Assembly (NCBI GenBank): GCA_022496205.1
Contig: WTXD01000012.1
Span: forward strand, 310,001 to 374,000
Reading direction: 5' to 3'
Source of the DNA: Gloeopeniophorella convolvens
Lineage: Eukaryota; Basidiomycota; Agaricomycetes; Russulales
Length of the DNA stretch: 64,000 nucleotides
Shown: piece after piece, positions 22,940 through 34,916 of the stretch
Numbering within the stretch: the first letter of the stretch is position 1
Layout: every line of letters begins with the position of its first letter
Program-made: the position numbers and the translations under genes
Notes under the pieces: generated by a model
Databases searched by the model: none
What the model was told of the DNA's origin: nothing
The model's input: only the letters and a program-made list of their open reading frames with translations

Positions 22940-23930
22940 ATGTCCTCAAAACTCCCGTCTATCCTGAGTGCGGGCGAGGAGGAGATCCAGCTCCTTCTTG
23001 CTGCGCAGTGCCACATCGGCACGAAGAACTGTGACAAGCAGATGGAGTCCTACGTCTGGAAGAGGCGGTCAGATGGTGAGCACGTCCGCGGCAGCTCCTC
23101 TGGTGCTCCCTGACAGCGGCTGTCCAGGCATCCACATCCTCAACATTGGCAAGACCTGGGAGAAGCTCGTCTTTGCTGCGCGGATCATTGCCGCCGTCGA
23201 GAACCCGAACGACGTCTGCGTTATCTCGGCACGGCCATACGGCCACCGTGCGGTGCTCAAGTACGCTGCCAACACCGGCGCGCAGGCCATCGCAGGCCGC
23301 TTCACCCCCGGCTCGTTCACCAATTACATCACGCGCTCGTTCAAGGAGCCCCGCTTGATCATCGTCACGGACCCCCGTGTCGACCACCAGGCGATCCGCG
23401 AGGCGTCGTACGTGAACATCCCTGTCATTGCACTCGCGGACACGGATGCGCCCCTCAAGTACGTCGACGTCGCGATCCCGACGAACAACAAGTCGCGCCA
23501 CTCAATCGGTCTTATCTGGTGGCTGCTCGCCCGCGAGGTGCTCCGCCTGCGCGGCACCATCCCGCGCACGTCCGACGGTTGGAACGTCATGGTGGACATG
23601 TTCTTCTACCGCGACCCCGAGGAAGTAGAGAAGCAGCAGCAAGACGAGGCTCAGGCCAAGGCTGCCGCTGCTGCTGGCGAGCCTGAGCCCGCCGCTGCCG
23701 TCTCTGAGTGGGACGTCACCTCTGCTCCCGTCGTGGGCGGCATCAACCCTGCGCTCGCCGCACAGGAGGGTGGTGAGTGCTTGCATATCTACTAGTTTGG
23801 GCTTGATTACTTACTTGTCTCGTTAGGTGCCATCGACTGGGCTGCAGAGCCTGCGGGTACGAACGACTGGGCTGCAGAGCCCGCCGGTACAGCGCAGTGG
23901 GATGCGGCGCAGCCGGCAGGTTGGGATTAA
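22940..23930 (+). CDS. RPS0: 40S ribosomal protein uS2 (RPS0/RPSA)
   Basis: Small-subunit ribosomal protein, homolog of yeast Rps0 and the animal 67-kDa laminin-receptor precursor. The whole uS2 core is present: [80 protein letters not shown] and [20 protein letters not shown]. Exons are 22940-23075, 23128-23772 and 23827-23930; the first intron splits GAT-G/GC. The C-terminus is acidic/Ala-rich with repeated W-containing motifs ([20 protein letters not shown]) and ends PAGWD, as is usual for this family. Strong codon bias toward C/G third positions fits high expression. Length is about 294 residues, normal for the family. Confidence 0.97.
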
Positions 23931-24275
23931 AAGGGAGAGTTGCCGCCAGGCGGGTTGTGTTTATTCTGCGCTGCCATGTATACGAGTTACTATAAACCCA
24001 CCATGCTCTCCACATGCCTCGCATGTCGCCCATGACCAGCATGCATTCTCTTTTCTCTGCACTCTCCTGTACCCCGATGGTCTGGCTGCATGAACTCACA
24101 AAAAATTTCATTTCTGCACAAGACACTGACTACTAATTATGCACTTAACAATACTGTGGTGCTACTGGTACTGAGTGGGCTACAATCTCCCTCTGCATGG
24201 TCGAACAACGAATAAGAGCAATAACTTATTACCAGCCAACGCAACCGACCGCCCCGCACACGTACACATGCAGTC
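23931..24275. terminator. Convergent 3' ends of RPS0 and the Ser/Pro-rich orphan
   Basis: About 345 bp between the stop codons of two convergent genes. It is more AT-rich than the flanking exons (e.g. CACAAAAAATTTCATTTC near 24097), consistent with two polyadenylation regions. No gene was recognised. Confidence 0.4.
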
Positions 24276-26481
24276 TCACTCCTCCCAGTCCACGTCCCAT
24301 GTGCGCGCGCCACGTCCACGGCCCACGACAACGGGCGCCCAGTAGTACTGCTTGTACTTCATCGTCTCGCGCCGCTTGCCCGCGCGCGGCATGAGGCAGC
24401 GTAACACCGCGCCGCGCTCTGCGTCGGGGTCCGCGTCCGCATCATAGAAGTACATCCACTCGTCCGCGCCCGCGTCGCATCGCACACGACCGAGAACGCG
24501 CGCGCGCACGGCCCACGCGAGCGTCGCGCGCAGTGCGGCGGGCGCGTGCGATGACAGGGACGGGGTGCGCGCGAGCGCGGTGAGGGAGAGCGACGAGGCG
24601 CGCGAGAGCGCGAGCGTCTCGAGGAGCGGGCCGAGGATTGCGGGGTAAGGGCACGCTTCGACGTCCTCAACGGGCGGGGGGCGTCTTCGGATGTTGTGCT
24701 GGTGGAGGACGAGGACCGGCGCTGCGGGGAGATGGGCAGCGCGGGGGCGCGGGTGCGAGTGGGCGCAGGTGCGGGCGCGTGCTTTTTGCGGTCGCGCCAG
24801 GGCTTGTCGTCCGCGTCTGCGTCGCGCCGGCGCCGCTTCGTGCGTGCGCGCGGGCGCGGCGCGGGCTCGGGCTCTTCCTCGGGTTCCGTGTCGTCCTCGT
24901 TGGCGGGGACGCTCCGCTTGCGGCTCGTGCTGCGCGCGCACTGCTGTCCTGGGAATGGGGATGATGGCGGAGAGCTGAGCGGGGAGGACGGCGCCGCGCG
25001 GAGGGCGACGGGCGAAGCGGGGGGCGGCGCGATGGGCTCGTCCGGGACGGTCAGGGCAGGGGAGGCGGGCCGGGAGGAGGACGGCGCTGGCGCTGGCGCA
25101 TCAGGAAGGACGAGATCGATGGGCGCGGTGGCTGCTGGTGGCGCAGGGGCGAGGGCCGACGAGGACGGAGAGCTGGAGCGAGAGCCGTGGCCCGCGCGAT
25201 CGTCAGGCGCGCACGACGTTGCGGCTTGCGCCTGATGACCGCACGCATGATGTCAATGGGAGCAAACGAACCACGGGAGAAGCGCACGCACCACGTTCGA
25301 ACTGATCAGCGCCGGCGATGAGACAGATATCGACGGCGGCGGCGTTTCGGGCGGCAGCGCGAAAGCAGAAGCGGGGGTGCGCTGGTCCCTGCAGGGAAGA
25401 TCCTCCTGCCGCGCACCCGGCGGTCCTTCCCGAACGGGCGAGGCCTGCCACGAAGCTCCGTCAGCCGGCTGCGAATGGGAACGCCGCAGTTGCGGATGGC
25501 TGCAATCTACCCACCTCGAGCGGGGCCACGCCCACACGCGGCGCATCTTCTCCAGCTTCGCTCGCGGCGGGGCCCGAAAAGCCCGAAGGGAGACACGCCT
25601 GGATGCAACGTCGGAGCAAAAGGCGTCAGCTGCCGGGACGCGATAACGAAACGCAATAAAAGAAAATTGCGGCGGGTGGCACGTACCTCGTCTGGCGTTG
25701 GTTCGCGTTTCGGCGCGCGGGAGGGCGAGACAGGGCGCCGCTGGGGTGACAGGTCAAAGTCCAGAGCATCCCGCTCATCGTCTTCGGGGAGGGGGGACGA
25801 CGGCGGCAGCGGCGAAGAAGCCGGCGTGGCGTCCCGGGGTGAGCTTCTCTGGGCCGGCGCGGCGGTCCCGTGGACAGGTGTACGATCGATAAGGCGGGGA
25901 GGTGCCGTCATGGAAAATGGCAGCCGTGGCGGTGGGGACGGGGTGCGTGGCAGGACGAGATTGCGCAGGGACGGCGAGACGACGCGCGAGCGGCGCGCTG
26001 GCGCGGGCTGCGCCTCCACAGTGCGGGTCTGGGCCGGGGCCTGGGCGGGTGCCATTCGTGAAGGACCAAGACGCGGCTGCGCGTGGAGCGCGAGCAGAGC
26101 TGCCGCGACGTCTTCGCGAGTCGCAGATGCTTTTGTGTCGGGGGCCGACTTATTGTATCTGGGGAGGGAGGCGCGCGAGGTAGAGCCAGCGCGGAAGAAA
26201 GTTTCCTGCACGGGAGACGAGACGATGTCGACGTCGGCGTCCTCGTTGTCCAGGGCAAGAGAGGGAGCACGAGAGCAGCTCGAAGAGTGCGCGGTGAGGG
26301 CATCATCGCTAGTCAAAGCGGGCTCGAGCTCGAGCTCGTCGTCGCTATCGAGCCATTTGACCGCAGAGGGTGCAAAAGGGGCCAAGAAGGAGGACGAGAG
26401 AGGGGCGATAGGCGAGAGCACGGGCGAAGGCGGCGGAGACGATTTTCTGCGGTATTTGAGGGGGGCCATGGTAGAGGCCAT
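24276..26481 (-). CDS. Ser/Pro-rich orphan protein with conserved tyrosine-rich C-terminus
   Basis: I do not recognise a family. The likely start is MASTMAPLKYRRKSSPPPSP at 26481; an in-frame longer reading begins only with a GTG. The first about 300 residues are disordered, rich in Ser, Pro and charged residues (LDSDDELELEPALTSDDALT; SSPLPPSSPLPEDDERDALD). An intron probably follows REPTPDEVRATRR. The middle section is very GC-rich and its frame is uncertain. The final exon is coherent: VEACPYPAILGPLLETLALS, then EWMYFYDADADPDAERGAVL and KYKQYYWAPVVVG, ending TWDVDWEE at a stop at 24276-24278. High GC and long open frames on the opposite strand complicate prediction. It may be nuclear, given basic Arg-rich patches, but that is only inference. 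Confidence 0.6.
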
Positions 26482-26609
26482 GGCCGGAGATGGTGACTTG
26501 GGAGAAAACGGCTGGGCGAGGAACAACTCATCAACAGGTGAGAGCGTCGAGCAGCACGTGCTCTCTTCCGGGAAATCAACAGAGGGCGCGTCGGGATCAC
26601 GCGCTCCCA

Positions 26610-27548
26610 ATGATGTCACGCGTCCGCCCGTTTCTCAGACTGCCGCGAGTCGGCCTCCCGTCGGCTCATCGTCTCTTGCATACGACCATTCCTATCGCCA
26701 TGCCTTACTCAGAGGAGACTGCAAGCTACAAGGTGATTTTATTGTGTTTTTCCAGATTTTCATAGGCTCGTGGTGCTTACCGCGAGACGTAGCTCAATCA
26801 CACGATGCTCCGCATCAAGGACCCCAAGATATCTCTGCCTTTCTATACAGAGGTAAGCTTTAGGAGTCGCCTCCTATGCGGGTGGGTGTATGACGTGGAC
26901 ATGGCTGGCAGATTCTTGGCATGGACCTGGTCGAAAGTGAGCATGCGTTTGGCTTATCGCACCGCAATCGTGAGCGCTGACCACCTCCCACGCCACAGAG
27001 CACGATTTCAGCGACTTTACGCTCTACTTCCTCGCGTTTGACCGCACCGGCGGCAAGGCGACAGACGCAGACAGGAAGGCGGACCGCCTGAACCGCGAGG
27101 GTGCGTGCGCCGCCTTATTGGCGCCCCGCAGGCCGAATATTGATTACTTGATTGGTGGCTGGCGTGTGGGCTGCAGGCATCCTCGAGCTGACGCACAACC
27201 ACGGCACCGAGACGCTCGACGCGACGCCGTACCACTCGGGCAACTCCGACCCGCGCGGTTTTGGTCACATCGCGATCACCGTCGCGGACGTCGAGGCGGC
27301 GTGCGCGCGCTTCGAGAAGCTCGGCGTGCAGTTCAAGAAGCGGCTCACCGACGGAAAGATGAAGGACATCGCGTTCATCCTGGACCCCGACGGGTGAGTG
27401 TGCCTGCTGCGGGCCCGAGTGTATGCGGCGCTGACGAGCGTGTAGGTACTGGATTGAGGTGGTGCGTGCTAGAGTGACGGGTGTCTCGCGCGCGTGCTGA
27501 TGCGCGTGTTTGTGGCTGCAGCTCCAGGACACAATCGGGAAGAAGTAA
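26610..27548 (+). CDS. GLO1: Glyoxalase I (lactoylglutathione lyase)
   Basis: Detoxifies methylglyoxal by isomerising its glutathione hemithioacetal to S-lactoylglutathione. The conventional product starts at 26700 ([11 protein letters not shown]) and continues in short exons: [72 protein letters not shown] and [20 protein letters not shown], ending DTIGKK at 27546-27548. Metal ligands fit the family (His in LNHTML, Glu in ILELTHN, His in GFGHIAI, Glu in YWIEV). An in-frame ATG pair at 26610/26613 adds [20 protein letters not shown] and [10 protein letters not shown], an Arg-rich leader without acidic residues. I therefore give the longer start but regard both as possible. The gene is divergent from the Ser/Pro-rich orphan with only about 130-220 bp between starts. 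Confidence 0.9.
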
Positions 27549-28103
27549 GCGGGCAGGCGAGCGCCCAAATAGCATCAAGAATTCTTGCAAGGTAAGAAAC
27601 GAACAAGAGACAGAAAGACAAACGAATATGTAGCCTTCGGACGAACTGAGTATGGTAGTCGTTAGCATGTGTAGCGCCAGGGACGAATGTAATCGTACTC
27701 CTGCCTCTTTTGCCAGTTCGCATGCAGCATGCACGGACGACCTCGTGCATTCTACCAACAGGACACTGAGGGAGTTCGCGCGTGTGTCCTGCGGAGAATC
27801 ACGGACTTCAATCTAAGAATGAGCGCTGGCGCACGGTGCACGTGTGCACAAGCAGAGCTACCCTGCAACACTGGGGGTTCCTCGTTACCTTCCATGTGCA
27901 AGGCTCTGCATAGGGTTCAAGCGAAGTGATTATAATTGATGCAATAGCATTGGATTCCAACCAGTCAAGATGAATTACAGCTGAGACCCGTCACCCCAGT
28001 CCCCGGCCCCGCTAGGTCCTAAGATGCACGACACTCACGCACAGCGCTCTACAGACAGAAATGCTCTGGCATCCCTCCCCAGTTTCGCGACGGCGCAGCG
28101 CCC
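27549..28103. terminator. Convergent 3' ends of GLO1 and GH15 copy 1
   Basis: Gene-free gap between convergent stops. It is AT-richer than the neighbouring exons, and no RNA or coding motif was recognised. Confidence 0.4.
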
Positions 28104-30055
28104 TCAGTAACCGGCGTAGCGATAGCGCGGCGGGCCCGTGAAGCGTTGCGCGCTCGAGAGGGATCGCTGCGCGTAGTGGCCAGGGTCGACGCTGCGGTAC
28201 CCATCGTCCACGTGCTCGTCCTCCTGCGAGCACACGACGGCGTCGCAGCCGCCATCGTTGTCATCGCGCTTCGGGACGACGTGGCCCCAGTTCGGCGGCT
28301 TGAGCCCGTTGTATGCGTCGATGACGCCGAGTGCGGCCGCAAGGCTGCGGATCATGCCGCGGGGCCCGTACGGCGCGCCGGTCACCTTGTCCACGCACTC
28401 GACGAGAACGTAGTCGTCCGGCGTGCTCTTTGCGAGCTGCAGCACGATCTTGTTCGCCCACTCGTGCACCGCGTTGGTCAGGCTCTTGTACGTGCCCGAG
28501 CCCTTCTTGTACGTCCCGATCTTCACGCTCTTGTCGAACTGCCGCCAGAACTTGAGGTCGAGGCGCGTGACCGAAAGTTGGCCGAGCAGGTCCCATGTGA
28601 TGAGCGCGTCGTAGAGTTGCTCTGCCGCGTTGAAGGAGGCGAAGAATTGGGGCTGTACATAGTGATGACAACGTCAGCTTGGGTTCGCGAAACGAGTGCA
28701 GGGATGGAGGCAGAACGCACATGGCCACCAATGAACTTATCTTCAGTGAAGAAGCCGTAGTATGGCGGGCGATCTGGAGGGAAGTCTTGGCTGATTGGGA
28801 AGAACGCCTTGAAGTGGTCGCCAACGACTTTGAGGCTCGACAACGCGCGCGGGGAGCAAGGCTGGAAAGTCGCGTCGTCGCACCCGAGCGACGGATCGAA
28901 GTTGTATACCGAGACGGTCAGCGGAGCAGACCCGTAGCCCGAGCGCCCGAGGGAAACATTCGTGATCGTCGTCTCGGTCATGAAACCTTCTTTTTCGTTC
29001 CAGAATGTCTGGCGAGTGCGCGACACGTCAGCACCAGCGCGGATGCGCAGCATGTAGGTCACTCGCCTGCATGTAGTCCAGGACCATCGTCGCGTGTGCA
29101 TCGTACTCGACAACGTTGAGCTCGCGGCCGATTGCGCGGCCGAGGCGCGCGCCGCCACGCAACGCACGGTACTGAAGAGATGCGGTCCAATACGAACCAC
29201 CCCACACAGGAGGCCACCACAAGTCCCAACTGTGGAGCGAATATCAGTCGTATATCCGCAGCGCAGGTACAGGCAGCTCACGAGCTCTGGTTCCAGTGCG
29301 ATGAGATCCATTGCAAGTCGAGGTTGATCTTTGGCCATAGCGAGTCGACGACCCATGTTCCGTTGTTCTGCTCGGGAAGAAGCAGCCACTCTGCATACTT
29401 GATCAGCTGGTTCACGCGGAACGGAGGCCCGTCTGCGCGGAAGTCAGAATACGGAAGAGACACAACGCAGACACGAGTTGCTCACCGGCGGCGGGAGAGC
29501 CAATGCGCGCCTTGGGGTCGAGGAGCATGTTCAGTTTGATGTCGAACACGGCCTCCTCAATGCCGCCCGTGAAGACGTTCCCGGCGAGGCTGATCACCTG
29601 CTGCGTCCGGATGAGCGCATGCACCATGTCATCCACAATGCCACGCAGGGACGTGTCGCCGAGCACGGTGAGTTCGTTGAGCCACGGGTGGTAGACGAGG
29701 CACGCGTCGCGCAGCCAGTAGACAGAGAACTCGGGGTGGTCGGGGTCAGGGATGACGGCGGCGACAACACCAACCTGCAGACAACCGTCAGCAACAATCA
29801 AAGCAAAAAAAAAAAAAAAAAAAAAATAGCGTCTCGACGTACATCAGCACCAGCTTCGGGGCCAGTGGTGTCATGAAGAAGTGTGTACTTGGTAGCGGGC
29901 GTGAGTTTGTCGAAGTAGGCCTTGACGTCCTTGTCCGAGGGAATTTCGCTGCCCGGAACTGGAAGTCTTGCTAATTGTTGGCCCTCTCTGTAGCACGAAC
30001 TGGCGAGCGCTTGGCCCGCCAGCCCCAAGGCTGGAAGAATCGTCGAGAGGCGCAT
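28104..30055 (-). CDS. GH15 glucoamylase-like secreted protein, copy 1
   Basis: Signal peptide MRLSTILPALGLAGQALASS precedes a glycoside hydrolase family 15 (alpha/alpha)6 barrel. Landmarks are VYWLRDACLVYH, GNVFTGGIEEAVFD, NGTWVVDSLWPKINLDLQWI, ASLQYRALRGGARLG, FDPSLGCDDATFQPCSPRAL and AEQLYDALITWD. There is no starch-binding domain; the protein ends PPRYRYAGY. The canonical catalytic-acid motif (D-x-W-E-E) is replaced by WDLWWPPVWGGSYW, and the catalytic-base region reads DKVTGAPYGPRGMIRSLAAA with Ala where Glu is expected. The first intron contains an unusually long T run on the coding strand. A TATA-like AATAAAAA (30097-30104) lies about 42 nt upstream. The exon pattern is shared with copies 2-5. 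The fold assignment is strong; glucoamylase activity is doubtful. Confidence 0.88.
29806..29826 (+). repeat. Poly(A)/poly(T) run in an intron of GH15 copy 1
   Basis: An uninterrupted A tract of about 20 nt on the plus strand, i.e. a T tract inside the first intron of the minus-strand gene, upstream of its CTGCAG acceptor. It could act as an exaggerated polypyrimidine tract. Its exact length is prone to sequencing error. Confidence 0.8.
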
Positions 30056-31323
30056 GATGGCAACTGCGGTGAGGTTTGCTGGCAGGCAGTCCTCTCTTTT
30101 TATTGTGAGCTTTTCCGGAGCGCCGCTCAGAATGGTAGGTTTCCGTCTTGGACCATGGCTGTAGCGGAAGAGGTAAGGAAGCGATTTGTCTGCGGGGAGG
30201 AATGATCTAGGTCAAGGGTTCTCCAGGGGCCGACAGTAAACGGAGCCAGATGATTTAATATACGGGAATCACGAGCAACTCTTGCACGTCAGCGTCCTTT
30301 CTCTTACAACCAGAGTATAGAATCCCCAGCCGCAGTGCTGTGCGAGTGTCCGAACATCTGTGAAATCTATTGGGGTGTCGCTTTTGCCTGCAGGTCACCG
30401 ACAGCGCTATTCGGATCGGCAATGACGAATCTGGGTGTCGTGGTGCGCTCCAGCCAGTGAGGAGCATTTCATTACTGTCAAGGAGCAGGAAAGGACCCCC
30501 GGACCCGATGTGTACGCGTCCGTGCACCACAGCAGGTCGCCCAGCGACCGAAACTCGTAACCCTTGACCGTGACTGCCAGATCGTATGCAGGTGATAAAG
30601 GCCGAAATCGAATAGGAGGGAAACGGTTCCGTGATGTAAACATTCATGGGTACGGAATTGGTTGGAGAGAATGGTGAGTCGGCTTGGTGTAGACGGGGTT
30701 GCAGGTGGAAGCGCTGATCAGCCCCATACTGGATGCCAAGACGCACGATACAAGCTGATGTGAAGCGTCCCTCGCATGTTTGGGTCCCATTTCAACTCTC
30801 AGAACGGCGTAACGTTTGTAGAGTCTAGACGTGATGTCCGAAGAATATTAGCCTTGACGAAATTTCATTGGGGCCCGAGGACCTGATATTGTACCACAGC
30901 GGTCGTACTTCGATCTGGAGTTGATGTTTCGGGAAAGATGGGGCGAGCTACTCAACGTCAGTAGCCTCTCAATACGGTGGGTAGAAGCAAGGGCGAAGTT
31001 CTGGTGGGCCACTACGGTTTCTTCAGCATATCCGTTACATAAGCGATGGTCATCAGCTTTTAATATAAGCTTGTTACTGGGAGTCGCACTTGTAGGGTAC
31101 GTTCGATCCAAGTCATAGTTCCTGCTCGCAACTGGGACTCTCTGCAGCAGTTACCAGAATTGCGTGATCAAACGATAAAATTGGCGATGCACTTATATAC
31201 TAGCTACTGAGGGACAACAACGAGAAGTAGCAATCGTGGTGAGTTTGTAATAACACAGGCTACTCGGTAGGTAATTTGAGAAACAATCATCTCTCATTGA
31301 TTGTAGACCATGGCCTACTCCGT
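30056..31323. other. Region between GH15 copies 1 and 2
   Basis: Contains the copy 1 promoter (TATA-like element at 30097-30104) and the 3' flank of copy 2. Minus-strand frames around 30400-30660 look weakly protein-like (PPIRFRPLSPAYDLAVTVKG) but are short, lack a clear start and splice partners, and match nothing I know. Confidence 0.35.
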
Positions 31324-33258
31324 TCACTGGTATCCAGCGTAGCGGTAGCGGTAGGGAGACTTCGGCAGGCTCTGGTATGGCTGCGGGTGATGATAGACGT
31401 CCGGTGCGGCATGCTGTTTGGGGTAGACGTCATGAGAATGCCGGTTGTAGCCCGGAGGAGGGGGTGGAGGCGGGGGCAGCGTAGTCACGGGGATGTCCTC
31501 GGAGCATACCTGGCCAGGGATAGGGTGTCCCCAGTTCGGGGGCTCGATGCCATTGAAGGCGTCGATGACACCGAGCGCCGCTGCGAGACTGCGGATCATG
31601 CCGCGCGGACCGTACGGCTCGGCGTTCGTCTTGTTGATGGCCTCCACGAGCACGAAATCATCCGGAGTACTCTTCGCGAGCTGCAGGACGATCTTGTTCG
31701 CCCACTCGCGGGCAAATCCTGTCAGACGCTTGAATTCAGGAGTGCCTCGGTTCCACTTTCCGGTTTTGATCGACTTGTCGAACTGCCTCCAGAACTTGAG
31801 GGAGACAGGCGTGATTTCGATCTCGCCGATTTTGTTCCATGTGGTGAGAGCGTCATACAATTGTTCGGCGGAGTTGAACGAGGCGAAGAATTGGGGCTAT
31901 GGCAAGCTAAGCGATGTCTAAAAGACAAAGCGTTCATGCACTCACCTGTCCTCCGATGAACTCATCCTCAGTGAAGAACCCGTAGTAAGGTGGCTGGTCG
32001 TCCGTGAAGTTCTGGCTAAGAGGGAAAAACTCCTTGAACTTTTCTCCAACAACCTTCAAGCTAGACAGAGCGCGGGGGGAGCATGGCTGGAACGTGGCAT
32101 CGTCGCACCCAAGAGATGGGTCGAAGTTGAGCACCGAGACAGTGAGGGGTGCGGAGCCGTAGCCAGAGCGGCCCAGAGAGACGTTCGTGATGGTAGTTTC
32201 AGTCATAAATTCTTCCTTGTCATTCCAGAATGTCTGCGGGCCAGCCTTGTGAGCGAGTAGACGCAAGGTAAGAGCGCCCTACTCACTTGCATGTAGTCGA
32301 GAACCATGGAAGCATGGGCATCGTATTCGACAACATTCAACTCGCGACCGATCTTGCGCCCCAAGCGAGCGCCACCGCGGAGAGCACGGTACTGCAATGA
32401 AGCGGTCCAGTACGAGCCACCCCAGACGGGTGGCCACCAGAGATCCCAGCTGGCGCACGAAGATGATCAAAAATAACCAGAAGCGCGGAAGAATGCCTTA
32501 CGAGCTCTGGTTCCAATGGGACGAGATCCATTGAAGATCCAGGTTGATGACGGGCCACAGAACGTCGGTCACCCAAGTTCCATTGCTCTGTTCAGGCTGG
32601 ATGAGCCATTCGGCATACTTGATCAGCTCGGCAACCCGGAACGGAGGGCCGTCTGGGGATTGGTCGAAATCAGAGCCCAGATGGGTATGTGCGGGGAGTC
32701 ACATACCAGCAGCGGGCGAGCCGATTCGCGCATTCGGGTCCAAGAGCATGTTGAGGTGGACATCGAACACGGCCTCCTCGATGCCTCCGGTGAACACATT
32801 TCCAGCCAGACTGATCACTTGCTGGGTTCTGGTGAGGGCTTGAACCATGTCATCCACAATGCCACGCAGGGACGTGTCGCCGAGCACGGTAAGCTCGTTG
32901 ATCCAGGGGTGGTAGACGAGGCATGCGTCACGCAACCAGTAGACGGAGAACTCGGGATGCTGGGGATCGGGGATGACAGCGGCAACCACACCGACCTGCA
33001 AACGAATGTCAGCGATGGCCTCTGAGAAATGATAGGTTAACGCACATCAGCACCAGCCTCAGGGCCAGTCGTGTCATGAAGGAGCGTGTGCTTGGTGGCA
33101 GGCTCTAACTCCTTGAAGTAATCTGCGACTGCCTGTGTAGAATCGTCCAGCGCTGCATCGAAGCCACATAGGGAAGAGCCGTCGTGCTGAGCATTGAAAG
33201 GACTCGCGAGCGCACTGCCTGCTAGGCCGAGCGCGGGAAGGAGGGTGGAGAGACGCAT
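31324..33258 (-). CDS. GH15 glucoamylase-like secreted protein, copy 2
   Basis: Closest relative of copy 1 and oriented the same way. Signal peptide MRLSTLLPALGLAGSALASP is followed by PATKHTLLHDTTGPEAGADV and the barrel landmarks VYWLRDACLVYHPWINELTV, GNVFTGGIEEAVFDVHLNML, NGTWVTDVLWPVINLDLQWI and DDATFQPCSPRALSSLKVVG. The catalytic-acid segment is again WDLWWPPVWGGSYWTASLQY. The base segment reads INKTNAEPYGPRGMIRSLAA, so this copy alone keeps a Glu at the aligned position. A Pro-run and His/Tyr-rich tail (LPPPPPPPPGYNRHSHDVYP, ending RYRYAGYQ) replaces the starch-binding domain of classical glucoamylases. AATAAAA at 33298-33304 is a plausible TATA element about 40 nt upstream. All splice joins keep frame, so it looks intact. 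Confidence 0.88.
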
Positions 33259-34916
33259 GATTGCACCAAGGTGGGGAAACAGGCCAGAAACACTTCCTTT
33301 TATTGAGACATCGTACCAACAGTACGAGACCCGCAACAGACTGGAGAATACCCGAAAAGGGCACCGATGAATCTCGTCCATATCGGGGCCCGAAAGAAAC
33401 GTTCGTTCCCCCAGACTGCATGCAGCGAGCACGGTAACAAGCATCACGGGCGGTGCTGCCTAGGTTCCTGCGTCCCCAAGCCCCGGCCAAGCCCCGTCAC
33501 TTCTCTGACGTAGTCATTTCTGGTGTTACCAGTTCGCCTTGCATGCGCCGCTCCATGACCAAGATCCTGACCCCCCAGTCTATTCGTATCAGGCGCTCCA
33601 TAGCCCCTTCAGTTTCCAATCACGAAGAGATAATTGAGCCTGATTACTTGAGACCACTGCGACGAAACGCGCGAGTCTTGCACTGTATAGGTTGCATCGC
33701 TCGGGAGCCGAAATGTCGCTTGACTTTGGTTCAAATACTGTGATCGGCCTCTGCGCCTCTATGAATGTAAGTATAAAACTCGTCGGTTCACGAACGGAAG
33801 AGCGGGCGCGCGTTATCCATGTGAAAAGACTTGTTGCATGAACGCCCCAACGGACCGACAACATAACCCTTAGACACAGGCAAATGGAGTCGATGAAGCG
33901 GGTGACAGTCGCACGATAAAAGGTGGCGAGAGCGGGACCGGGCCACTGAGTCCGTGCGTGATAACAAAACCAGAATATCTGGCAAACTCGTCATTCGTCA
34001 GAGGATCGGTACAATGGAGACGAAGACGGACGCACCGACGTCAAAGCCTTCGAACCATAAAACGACGCTCAGCAGCCCCAAGAAAAAAGCAAGAACGAGG
34101 CGTCCAGACGCAGCAAAGGGTGACCAAGGTCAAAGCAAGGGAAATTTTGAAGCAGCCCGGTCGCCAGTCCGACTCGCGACTGATGGCGTGAGTCACACCT
34201 CCGGAAGCGCAATATGCACGGGCGCCCGCCGCGCGGGTCCCCCGCAATATCCACGAATCAGCAACGCGCCGCGGAGGCTGAATGCACGTCCGAAGACGTC
34301 ACCAATCGCCCAGGTCAAACGTTCGCAAGATTGATTGTCGTTTCTGTGCTCTGCTCGCTGGGCGCGCCCGGGCCCAGAAATTCGGGCGATTGCGTCATGG
34401 CGGGAGCCCGTGCAGCCGGCGCGCGTGTTGCTGCTGTATATAAGTGCGCTTCCGGAGCCGAAGCTAGCTGTACCTGGAGCTGGAGCTGGCGAGCGAGAGG
34501 TTTGCATGGATGTGCAGGTCCACGACGGTGTCAAGGTCACGGTGCCAAGTGGCACGGGGCTGGTGTTCGGGACTTGCCGATGCGCAATAACGACCGTCGG
34601 CCACCTTTACAAGCGCAGAGCGTCTGCGTGCAGAACTCATTCGTCCTTCCATCATATGGCTCTGGTCCAAATTTTGCGGAGCGCATACATAGACTCAGAA
34701 GGCTTATATGTGCTCCCAATATCTCATGTCACTCAAGCGCACATTGCAAGAAATATGCGAAGTCAAATGCGTTAGGCGTGCATCAAAGGCGTAGCCGTCG
34801 TATCAGCAAACCCATAAAAATACGTGTGCTACCATAGACCCACACAACAACCTACAACAGTCATCTTATCTGCAGCGCGTCACAGCGCCAGTATGATATG
34901 TACGAATAAAGTACAC
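33259..34916. other. Region between GH15 copy 2 and the nucleoside transporter
   Basis: 1.66 kb. It holds the copy 2 promoter at its left end. A TATA-like GTATATAAG sits near 34435-34443 on the plus strand, about 60 nt before an ATG (34506) opening a short frame MDVQVHDGVKVTVPSGTGLV. That frame has no recognisable family and may be chance. Otherwise nothing was recognised. Confidence 0.35.

Noticed and set aside
25475..26863. 462-codon plus-strand open frame
   Set aside because: It lies opposite the Ser/Pro-rich minus-strand gene, has no motif and arises from the GC-rich codon pattern of the opposite strand.
34214..34837. 207-codon plus-strand open frame
   Set aside because: No motif, no start context beyond a weak TATA-like element, and mixed composition; not supported as a gene.
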